From Shewanella sp. Choline-02u-19 (lineage in GTDB: Bacteria; Pseudomonadota; Gammaproteobacteria; Enterobacterales; Shewanellaceae): a DNA stretch of 64,000 bases. Below, piece after piece: positions 54,634 through 63,400 of the stretch (the first letter of the stretch is position 1; each line of letters opens with the position of its first letter). The position numbers were made by a program, and so were the translations under genes. The stretch spans positions 2,232,001-2,296,000 of the forward strand of contig NZ_PJBE01000013.1 in assembly GCF_002836205.1 (NCBI RefSeq), written 5' to 3'. The notes under the pieces are model-generated. The model made no database searches and was not told the DNA's origin. It worked only from the letters and a program-made list of their open reading frames with translations.

Positions 54634-54801
54634 CCATTCGCCAAAAACCGTAATCAGGGCATTTACTCCCTAGAAACCATTAGCCAAAACCATAATCAGG
54701 GCATTTTCACCCTAGAAACCATTCACAAAAAAAATGAAATCAGGGTATTTACTCCCTAGAAACCATCCACAAAAAAACGCAATCAGGGCATTTACCCCCT
54801 C
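54634..54801. repeat. Four imperfect 42-44-bp tandem repeats
   Basis: Units begin CCATT at 54634, 54677, 54719 and 54763 and share AATCAGGGCATTTACTCCCT followed by AGAAA. Each unit carries AGGG/CCCT arms able to form a small hairpin. They lie between the divergent GGDEF and XRE genes. There is no spacer diversity, so this is not a CRISPR. The fourth unit is degenerate at its end. Confidence 0.85.
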
Positions 54802-54899
54802 TTTTTCTAGATAACAGCCTAAACTTAAAGTACTTCAAAATTTATTCCTTTAATGCAGGAGGAGTCTTAGTGCTACATATAAAAACAATGAAATCAAAA

Positions 54900-54916
54900 T
54901 ATCCTATTTTGGGATA
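54900..54916 (+). promoter_or_regulatory. Putative operator of the small XRE regulator
   Basis: TATCC-TATTTTG-GGATA is an inverted repeat with A/T-rich extensions, 28 bases before the XRE start; typical placement for autoregulation. Confidence 0.4.
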
Positions 54917-54943
54917 CTTTTCAATCTGAAATATCATTTGATC

Positions 54944-55180
54944 ATGAAAAATAAAAAATGGTCAGACAGAGAGGAATCTCTACGTAACGCATTGAAAAAT
55001 ATGCGTAAAAATGTGTACTTAAATCAAAGCCAATTAGCTCAAAAGTTAGACAAACCACAAAGTTTCGTATCGAAATACGAAAGTGGTGAACGACAACTTA
55101 GAATTTTGGAGTTAGAACGGGTGTGTATTGCTTGCGGAACAACCGCACATGAGTTTCTGAAGGTTTTTAGCGAGCACTAA
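54944..55180 (+). CDS. Small XRE-family transcriptional regulator
   Basis: 78 residues from the ATG at 54944 (a TTG two codons earlier is possible). One HTH_3 domain fills the protein: LRNALKNMRKNVYLNQSQLA, QKLDKPQSFVSKYESGERQL, then LELERVCIACGTTAHEFL. Single-domain regulators like this often control neighbouring genes or toxin-antitoxin and phage loci, but no partner gene is next to it; the repeats and GGDEF gene lie upstream. AT-rich. Confidence 0.88.
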   Translation: MKNKKWSDREESLRNALKNMRKNVYLNQSQLAQKLDKPQSFVSKYESGERQLRILELERVCIACGTTAHEFLKVFSEH

Positions 55181-55611
55181 CTTCTCACTATTTATAACAG
55201 ATAATTCTATAGCATTATTTTTGTGTATAAGCGGAAATATTTATATTGTAAAAATGTCAGAGAGGTAGCTCTGCGCTTTATAGAGCTACTTCAGTCTCAT
55301 TATCAAATAGATTAGTATCTTTAGAATATACAACCCAAATCTAGGCCACATGAACGTACTGCTGCAAGTCCCCGAACTGATGGCTACACATCCAATCCTC
55401 CAAAGTAGTACTCATTCTCAAATCGATTATTGACCAATAATTCCACTTTTCCATTTTAGTTATTCAGTTTGAAAGCTCAGTACTTATATTGAAATTCACC
55501 ACTGTATACGTTCACTAAAACGTCTACTTATGACTGCAGCTAAACTGTTCTAGTTCTACACTAGGCCTTATAACTCACTATTTAGCATTCTCATTAAGAC
55601 ATTTTCGAACA
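55181..55611. other. Spacer between two XRE genes
   Basis: About 430 bases, AT-rich, without a convincing gene or strong hairpin. Confidence 0.45.
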
Positions 55612-55842
55612 CTAATATAATCGTTCTGCAACGACCAAAATATCAGAAGGTTTACAATCAAGAGCTGTAGCTAGTTTCCACACCGAAGTGACTGTAGCTT
55701 TCGCAACAACTCGTTCAATACCAGATACTAAATAACGTGCAAAATCTGCTTTATCAGCCAACTCCTCTTGATTAAACCTAGCTCTATACGACGAAGCTTT
55801 ACCGAACGCTAGGCTAACTTTTAACACTTCATCATTATTCAC
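55612..55842 (-). CDS. Second small XRE-type regulator
   Basis: 76 residues from a GTG at 55842, with GGAGATC upstream at good distance. The HTH pattern ARFNQEELADKADFARYLV, SGIERVVAKATVTSVWKLA, then LDCKPSDILV is that of a single-domain XRE protein. The recognition helix region (FARYLVSGIE) departs from the usual S-x-x-S-x-x-E pattern. It faces the IS remnant that follows; no partner gene. Confidence 0.78.
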   Translation of the reverse strand: MNNDEVLKVSLAFGKASSYRARFNQEELADKADFARYLVSGIERVVAKATVTSVWKLATALDCKPSDILVVAERLY

Positions 55843-55859
55843 ACAGAGATCTCCAGAAC

Positions 55860-56061
55860 AAGGTCAGCAACTCAATGATGCTTTCCCTGAGATCATCAAG
55901 CGACTTGAAAATCAAGCATCACTGGCTTCCTTGATTCCAGGTGGCAGCGTTGCATTAGCCTTCGCACGGTGGGCTCAAAATTGAAGCCGTTAAACAGATC
56001 ACTGAGCGTGGTTATAAAATAGCAGACGTTGCCGACTTGCCCCAACTCCGAAAAGAGTAGC
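55860..56061 (+). pseudogene. Broken mobile-element sequence (IS3 OrfA-like fragment)
   Basis: The stretch 55974-56061 translates KIEAVKQITERGYKIADVAD, the N-terminal HTH of IS3-family OrfA transposases, but it has no start and soon meets a stop. Directly before it, another plus-strand frame (reading LNDAFPEIIKRLENQASLAS) ends at 55984 and is not recognised. DNA up to 56310 seems to be decayed coding sequence as well. Confidence 0.55.
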
Positions 56062-56317
56062 CTGCACGCCTGAAGTTATTATCACTTACATGAAGAGGAC
56101 ATGGCTGGTGTCTGCGATTGGCAGTTTGTACCGACCTTGAGAGTCGCTCTAGGCTACGTTGCCAAACAACTACTGGTTGTAGATAAAACGGTGGAGTTGT
56201 ACTTTCAATTTGTTGCAGACAAACGACTAGTATAATGTTTGATGTTGGGCCTGCACATTCGTCATGATAAACATTGCTGTACTGACAAGCGTTATCGATT
56301 GTAAAACAATCGACCAT

Positions 56318-57117
56318 AAGCCAAATAAAAGCAGAAGGTAACCCATTATTTTTTGAAGTTTATCTTTCACATAGTTATTTTCGTTATTTGAAGACGTGCA
56401 GATTATTAAGCGGAAAAATTAGTTTTATGACATATAAAATGTCTACTTTTAAATTTTAGTCATATGTAAAAATTATTTAAAGTTAATATCCGAACACTTT
56501 AGTTAGATACAATGTTACTTTATACCTTGTATTACCGCGTCATTTCCCCCTCTCAGTTTAACGTTAATAAATTTATATTTAAAAATATCACTAGCTAGTC
56601 TAGATCTACTTCTAGGCATTAGTTACCGCCTCTTTGTAACGCTGTTAATAAAAACCCTATTAATTTATTTTCAAATATAAATACAGTCTTCTGTAACCGA
56701 CCCTTCACATTAACAATTACATTACTAATGTATAATGTATAAACAAGCGTGCTAGTTGTATATTAAATATAAATACTGGTTTATAAAGATCCTTGCAATC
56801 TAGCTACAATAAAGTTTCATTCAGATTATAACTTATAGAAACAAAATCCATTCCAAAGCTCACTGAAAACCTCTTCCTTAAATAGATAAAATAAAATTAA
56901 TCTTTGTTATATTCTTGTGCAGCCAATATCAACAATCAATTATATAGCAACAACTTAAGTTACGCATTTGTGTGAACGAAATGTAAACAACCAGAAATAG
57001 ATACATCCTGTTACACCTGTTAATTATGGGTGTGGTTTTATATCTTTTACATTGAAATCGCTTCGTATAAATCGAAGAAGGGAAGAAAGTTAATTATTAA
57101 AGGGAAAGGTATTAAAG
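56318..57117. other. Long AT-rich region upstream of the protease
   Basis: About 800 bases without a gene. It must contain the promoter of the protease operon. A small CTTCG/CGAAG hairpin lies at 57062-57078, close to the start codon. Confidence 0.5.
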
Positions 57118-59271
57118 ATGTATAAAAAAACAATACTTTCTATTTGCATTACAACAGCTATTTTAGCTGGCTGTGGTAGTGACAATAGTGATACTAAAAA
57201 GAACATTTTGTCACCTACAAGCTCTGATGTAACCGTTAGTGCAAAGCAGTCAGTTACCGTTACAGGTACACTGACTGGGAACGATGAAGATAGTGATGTT
57301 ACTTTCTCTATCGTTGATCCAGATTCAATTAAGCTTGGTAAGTTACTCATAACTGATGCCGCTAAAGGCACGTTCACCTACACTACTTCGGCTAGCGAAG
57401 GTGCTGAGGTCATCGATTTTAAAGTTAGTGATGGAGTCAATAAAGATTCGATCTCCGAGCTGACTATTAACATTGATGGCGGTGATCCGCTATACACTCA
57501 ACAATGGCACTTAAAAAATACGGCGCAAAATTCATTTTCTTTAAGTCGCGGTCTAACTGGGAACGATCTAAATGTAGAGGGCGCTATTTCAAGCGGTGCT
57601 ACCGGTAAAGGTATTATTGTTGCTGTAATTGATAACGGCGTAGAAATCTCCCATGAAGATTTGAAAAATAATGTGATTGTTGGAGGGTCGTACAACTTAA
57701 TTACCGGAACTAATGACCCAACGCCTTTTGCTGATAGTGCTGCTCATGGTACAGAGGTGAGCGGTATTATTGCTTCCGAGGGCTGGAACGGTATTGGGGG
57801 GCGTGGTGTTGCACCAGAGGCAAGTTTAATCGGTTTCAACTTTTTAGACCAAGATCCACTATGTGCTCATCCAACACTAAGCAACTTCTTAACTTGTGCT
57901 GCAGGTGTACAGACGTTTGCCAACTTCGCTAAATCCCATGGTAAAAGTGCTTTTAGCGATACCGCAAGAGTGTTTAACCAAAGTTATGGTTATTCACCGA
58001 CACTGCCGTTTGCCACTGAAGAAGATGAAAATGAACTGATGCTAGATGTTGTTAAGCATGGTCCTGATGGTAAAGGTGCTTTATTTGTTAAAGCCGCTGG
58101 TAACGGATTTCAATACTTCAAATTCGGCGGTGCTTTCTGGGCACCAAGTATCGCTGTGATTAAAGGTGAAGATAACAATCATGGTTTGCCTTTCCATAAC
58201 GCCAATATGTCACCAGATAACACTAACTTGTTCAATTTAGTTGTTAGCGCGACAAATGCAGTCGGCCAATTATCAAGCTATTCATCAGTCGGCTCTAATG
58301 TGTTTGTCGCTGGTGCTGGCGGTGAGTACGGTACTGATGCTCCTGCCATGGTGACGACCGATAGAATGACCTGTGCAAAAGGTAGCGCTACCACTAATGA
58401 TCGCCCCAGTACAGGATTCATGGGCGGGGACCATCCTCTTAACGAGCAATGTAACTATTCATCAACAATGAATGGAACATCAGCTGCAACTCCTAGTGTA
58501 GCAGGTGTTATTGCATTGATATTGAGTGCTAATCCCGATTTGGGTTGGCGTGATGTTCGTGAAATTTTAGCTAAGACTTCAGTTGAAATTAATCCAGACC
58601 AATCACCAATAATGATAGATGTTGCAGGTAAAGCTGATTTTGAAGCTATGGGAGCATGGGTAAAAAATGCTGCAGGTTACCATTTCAATAACTTATATGG
58701 CTTTGGTCGCGTAGACGCAACAGCCGCAGTAAATCTTGCTAGAACCTATAAAGCTGATTTAGGCGATTACGTAATTAGTGATTGGACTACAAAAGACAAA
58801 TTAGATAAGGCTATTCCGGATGCTAACCCGAGTGGCGTAACGGATGCTAATTCAGTTCTAGACAACCTCGTTATTGAGGGGGTTCAAATAGAGCTAAACA
58901 TTGATCATAAGCGCTTACCTGACTTAGCTATCGAACTTATATCTCCATCAGGCACTCATAGCATGGTAATGACACCTTACAACGGTTTCACATTCCAAGG
59001 AGTCGCTGATGAAACGGATCCTGATGAAATCGTTACTGGTTATGTAGATACCCCAATGCTATCAAATGCTTTTTATGGTGAAGATTCGGCTGGCGACTGG
59101 ACCCTTAAAGTGACTGACGTTAATAGCGGTCAATATAGTTTTTGGACTCAATATAGAGTAGGTACTGCTCAGAATCCTGCCGCCAATGATAAGGTCGTTG
59201 ATATACCTAACGATGCAAACGGACTACTTAAAGGTTGGTCTATCCGTTTCCATGGTCATGCAGCTAGCTAA
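57118..59271 (+). CDS. Kexin-like S8 serine protease, lipoprotein with P domain
   Basis: The 717-residue protein has a signal with lipobox LAGC (Cys19). Residues ~35-115 form a cadherin/Ig-like beta domain (VTVSAKQSVTVTGTLTGND). The subtilase domain (~120-545) has all three catalytic residues: Asp in VAVIDNGVEISHEDL, His in AAHGTEVSGII and Ser in MNGTSAATPSVAGVI. A C-terminal P domain (~575-690: GVQIELNIDHKRLPDLAIEL, GEDSAGDWTLKVTD) places it in the kexin/proprotein-convertase branch, like the Aeromonas sobria protease ASP. No propeptide of the I9 type precedes the catalytic domain. The gene 12 bases downstream probably supplies the folding helper. Confidence 0.93.
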   Translation: MYKKTILSICITTAILAGCGSDNSDTKKNILSPTSSDVTVSAKQSVTVTGTLTGNDEDSDVTFSIVDPDSIKLGKLLITDAAKGTFTYTTSASEGAEVIDFKVSDGVNKDSISELTINIDGGDPLYTQQWHLKNTAQNSFSLSRGLTGNDLNVEGAISSGATGKGIIVAVIDNGVEISHEDLKNNVIVGGSYNLITGTNDPTPFADSAAHGTEVSGIIASEGWNGIGGRGVAPEASLIGFNFLDQDPLCAHPTLSNFLTCAAGVQTFANFAKSHGKSAFSDTARVFNQSYGYSPTLPFATEEDENELMLDVVKHGPDGKGALFVKAAGNGFQYFKFGGAFWAPSIAVIKGEDNNHGLPFHNANMSPDNTNLFNLVVSATNAVGQLSSYSSVGSNVFVAGAGGEYGTDAPAMVTTDRMTCAKGSATTNDRPSTGFMGGDHPLNEQCNYSSTMNGTSAATPSVAGVIALILSANPDLGWRDVREILAKTSVEINPDQSPIMIDVAGKADFEAMGAWVKNAAGYHFNNLYGFGRVDATAAVNLARTYKADLGDYVISDWTTKDKLDKAIPDANPSGVTDANSVLDNLVIEGVQIELNIDHKRLPDLAIELISPSGTHSMVMTPYNGFTFQGVADETDPDEIVTGYVDTPMLSNAFYGEDSAGDWTLKVTDVNSGQYSFWTQYRVGTAQNPAANDKVVDIPNDANGLLKGWSIRFHGHAAS

Positions 59272-59283
59272 TTGGAGTTACAA

Positions 59284-59757
59284 ATGAAAAAATTTAAAGT
59301 AGTTATTTGCTTATCAGTATTACTTACCTCCTTTGCTGGGACGGTAGCATTCGCTGAGTCGGATATAGCTGAAAAGCTAAATATGAATGAAACCAAAACA
59401 AATGAACAAAAGTTAGTTGACCGCACATCATCTACAGAAGGAGCGTACAAAGTGCAGCAAGGTGATTCCATTGTTCGCTCAGATACACTCACTAAAGGCC
59501 AAATTATCTTTGACCGTTTATCTCAACCATCGATAGTCACGGGTGATCTTGTTATTAAGCTATTTGATAATGCTTCATCAGAAGATTTTGCTAATGACCA
59601 CGATCTTTCAATCTCTATGAATACGGAATCTAACTTAGGGATTTACACTCCTAAAACTGATGCTGACTTAGTTAAATTGCTCGAATCAATTAAAAAAGAT
59701 GACCGTGTAATTAGAGCTAAGTTGGATAAATCGACTAACAAATATCAAATCCAGTGA
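59284..59757 (+). CDS. Exported small protein, probable chaperone of the S8 protease
   Basis: 157 residues from the ATG at 59284, with TTGGAG just upstream (a TTG at 59272 is unlikely). Signal peptide cleaved after VAFA. A flexible charged segment (~25-60) is followed by a compact region with VTGDLVIKLFDNASSEDFAN and DDRVIRAKLDKSTNKYQIQ, which looks like the subtilisin propeptide (I9) fold. In Aeromonas sobria the kexin-like ASP protease needs a separately encoded ORF2 chaperone located directly after it. The order, size and export here match that arrangement. The assignment is inferred from context and pattern. Confidence 0.6.
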   Translation: MKKFKVVICLSVLLTSFAGTVAFAESDIAEKLNMNETKTNEQKLVDRTSSTEGAYKVQQGDSIVRSDTLTKGQIIFDRLSQPSIVTGDLVIKLFDNASSEDFANDHDLSISMNTESNLGIYTPKTDADLVKLLESIKKDDRVIRAKLDKSTNKYQIQ

Positions 59758-59804
59758 TAGATAAGTTTCAATAATCTGAATTTGAGATAATACATTTAAT
59801 ATCA

Positions 59805-59857
59805 ACCCTCTTTGTGATTATATTTTTCAATTAGAACTCATTAATCACTTAGAGGGT
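59805..59857. repeat. Inverted repeat after the protease operon
   Basis: ACCCTCTTTGTGATTA (59805-59820) and TAATCACTTAGAGGGT (59842-59857) pair at 14 of 16 positions with a 21-base loop. There is no T-run, so it is either a poor terminator or an element end. Confidence 0.55.
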
Positions 59858-60049
59858 ACACAAAAACAACAAAAAACAAATTCACTTTTAATGGACTAAT
59901 AGAAACAACCATAAAGATAAACTTATGGTTAAGCTAAGAGGACTCGTAACAGAGGACGTTACAGTGACAGTTGTGGCAGATAGAGCTTTGGTGATACCGG
60001 ACTGTTTAACTTCATTAAACATGATCTGGGTTTTGAGTTCATTATTCAG

Positions 60050-60310
60050 ATTAATGGGGCTAATAGGCCACCCATTTTAATCATCAGGTGAATCTACGGA
60101 TTTTTTAACTGTTTATGTCAAAAGTGCCGTTGTACTTATACCAAGTCCAGCTGCAATTTAAGGTAACTTTATTACGTTGATTAATCTAAGCTGACTTAAA
60201 GCATTAAATAGCCAATTTTAGGCGTAATGCGTCCCCATGAAACATGCAAGTTATGTATGTATGTATGTATGACATTGAAGCTGGCTGCTTAGTCAGGCCA
60301 ATACTGACAA
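60050..60310 (-). pseudogene. Remnant of a RAYT element 3' flank
   Basis: From CTAATAGGCCACCCATTTTA to TCAGGCCAATACTGACAAAC the sequence follows the 3' flank and last codons of the intact element at 47265-47510, with scattered changes. It stops where the rest of the transposase would begin. It is the last accessory sequence before core genes resume. Confidence 0.8.
60252..60271. repeat. TATG x5 microsatellite
   Basis: Five TATG units inside the element remnant, where the other two copies have a single ATGAGTGTATG, so the expansion is specific to this copy. Confidence 0.85.
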
Positions 60311-60398
60311 ACTTCCTTTTCGCTACACAGTAATGAATTGCCACGCCATTTCATTTAAGCAAAGTAAGTCCATTTTCCGCCATCAAATTTCTATCCTT

Positions 60399-60428
60399 AA
60401 AAAAACTGACGCTTTAAGCGTCAGTTTT
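60399..60428 (-). terminator. Terminator of the ABC permease/M1 peptidase gene
   Basis: A 12-bp perfect stem, AAAACTGACGCT with AGCGTCAGTTTT, TTA loop, followed on the minus strand by a T-run, 16 bases after the stop. Confidence 0.88.
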
Positions 60429-60443
60429 ACGTTAAAGAACCGA

Positions 60444-63400
60444 TTAAAGCTTAAAGATATTATCCTTCGCATCACGGTCAATAAGCTTAATAAAGGGATC
60501 AACCCCTACATAGCTTGGCTTACCATCAAGGACTAAAGTTAAGTTATTCTCTCCACTAACAAGTCTATGCTTCTCTAATAGCAGCACTTCACTGTCATTT
60601 TTAAGGTTGTCAGGATCGGCGCTAAATACACCAATATCAATTAAGGCATCTAATGGTAATTCAGATTCCTCACCTTTGCCTTGGGCAGCTTTACGACCAG
60701 CATGAATAGTCAGGTCCAACTGTACTTTGCCATTATCCAATTGAGTCATCACTACATTCGTCAAACGTAAATCATATAATATGATCTGGTTAAATGAATC
60801 TTCGATAAACTGCGCTTGTTCCTTATCGACCCCCTGTTTAAGGTAGCGGACGAGATCCAAAGTGGTTGGAAAAGGATCATTACGATATTGATAACGTGTT
60901 AAAAATGCCTTCAAGTTATCATTAAGCCTATCTTCCCCTATTGCATCTTTAATCGCCATCATCACCACAGAGCCTTTTTGGTAGTGAATATATTGCTGGT
61001 TCTCACTACGCAATAACGGCATCTCTCTTATCGATTCAGACGACCGACCACGTAAGTATCGATCCAATTCATATTTAAGGAATTTACGGATCATTTTCTT
61101 GCCATATTTCTTTTCCAGCACCATCAAAGCTGAGTACTGAGATAAGGTTTCTGAAATAACAGCACTGCCCTGTACGTCAGCAGCCCCCACTTGATGTCCC
61201 CACCACTGATGTGCCACTTCATGCGCCGTTACGTAATACACGGGGTCAATATTGTCTTCATCACGTAAGTCGGTAATAAAACCAATACGCTCAGAATAAG
61301 GCACGGTATTAGCAAAGCTTTGAGCAAAACTGCGGTAACCCGGAAACTCCATGATCCGCATTTGCTTATGCTGATAAGGCCCAAATGCTTGAGTGTAATA
61401 ATCAATAGAATCTTCCACTGATTCGATCATGCGATCGACATTCCAAGGGTGGTCTGGGTGATAGTAAACCTCAATCGCAATGCCCTTATGTTCAATACGT
61501 TTAACTTGATAACGTGCCGAAATAATAGCGTAAAAATTCACCATTGGACTGTCCATCAAATAGTGAAAATACTGCCGCCCATCTTTCTTCCACTGTTTTT
61601 GTAAGTATCCGGGTGCTAAGGCTATTTGGTCAGCAACCGTCGAAATGGTGGCTTCAAACTGAATAAAATCACCATTGGCCCCAAAAAAGTTCTGCGTGTA
61701 AAAGCGATCATCCTCAAGCTTGTTAGCACGCTGTTTTTCAGCTAAGTCACGCTTTTTACGCTCGTGACGATCTGACAACTCATAGCCTTCTTGGTAACCA
61801 AATGCCGGTAATAACTCAAAATTATTAATGAAAGTACCATTTTCAACAACCGTGAAATCAAAGCCTGATTCGGCAATCCCGACTGACTCGCGGGTTAATT
61901 GAATATCCCCTTGTACTTTATCCCCTGGCATAATCGGCGCTTGGAAAGTCAGCCAAGTATTGCGGTAACGGTCATCAAACTCTCCTAGAGTTGAATGAGG
62001 AATATTGATCTTTACTGTGTCTGCACGTGTGTGCTCCGGCAATTGTACTAACATTTTTTCGATTGGCTTATCTGACTTGTTTTGCCATTCAAATTTAATG
62101 TTCGCCACAACTTTACGGGCTTCAGGATAAAGATCGATATTAGCATTTACTTTTGTCGTCACTAATATAGGCCAGCCTTGGTATTGCTTGAACGCTTTTT
62201 CGTAGTCTGCTTGTAAATCGGCGCTTTCATCAGCAGTTTGGTACTCATTTAGCACTTTTGTTTGGTAAAATAAGTAACTCCCCATGCCCAGAAACACAAC
62301 AAGAGCACTTGCCACTATAACCTTGCCACCGCCACCTAATTGGTAGCCTAACAAGTTCATTCGCGTCTTAAGGCTCTGCTGTGGCCCTCTGTGATACAAG
62401 CCATAGCCTAAGACAAATAAGACTACGCTTAGCGCTCCCCAGTAAATCATGTACATACTCTGGGTGAACAAGCCCCAACCGTAACCATTCATATCGGAGT
62501 AAGCTAAGGTGGGTGCCTGAGCAAAATTATATAAACTATGACCAAAACCCCAACTGGACATCACAAACGTCGTTAAGTAATAGCCAACAAACAGGCCCAT
62601 ACCTACGTACTTATTCGGACTCAGCACCTGCAGGAAAAATGCCAGCACCGCGGACATAATCAAAGGCACAAGATAATAAAATCCAAGTCGAATAATATAT
62701 TGCGACAACTCAAGATTGCTCTGGCCTTTAATTAACTGAAATACAATCGTGGTGCACATGGCCAGTAAATAAAGTAGGGTCATTACGATAACAACGGACA
62801 CCAACTTTGAACTCCAAAAGCTCAAATTAGACACCGGCATGCTGTCAACAATATCCCCCATGCCCGATGTGCGTTCACGCCAAACAATTTCAGCACTGTA
62901 ATAAATCAGCACTATGGTCATTAATAGGCCCGTAGCACCGGCAATGTTGTTAACCATGTCTTGTGTCAATGGCCAGTTTGAGGTGCCATACCACCCAAAG
63001 TCAGTAAACATCGGGCCAATTAAGTTAAATACTGTTAAGGCCCCTAAGACCACAAAAGGTGCTGTCAATAATACTTGGCGAACTTCAAACTTTACTCGCG
63101 TCCAAAACTGCAAACGGCCATTTGGCTGCGTCGCCACGGCCAATTGTGATAGCGGTGTAAGCTTGGGAAGTGTACCGGCTTTCAAAGACTTCTTTTCACG
63201 TTGCTTAGTTAACTTAGGTTGACTAAAGATGCCAGAAAACCCGAGTAATACCGCAGCAATACCTAGCCACAATAAGCGGTTTTGCAACATGATCCCTGAC
63301 AATTCCACCAGCTGAGTATTTTTTTCACTGATGGTCCAATAACGAGTGACATCAGCAAAAGTACGTAGTGCAAAGGGATCAAGTAATGCAGCGATGGTAC

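Noticed and set aside
54634..54801. Possible CRISPR array
   Set aside because: The repeats directly abut without unique spacers, and no cas genes are present.
56012..56317. 101-codon minus-strand frame after the IS3-like fragment
   Set aside because: It is antisense to what looks like decayed plus-strand coding DNA, and its composition is unlike a real protein.
60333..60536. 67-codon plus-strand frame at the end of the M1 peptidase gene
   Set aside because: It overlaps the terminator and the 3' end of the opposite gene, with no ribosome site.
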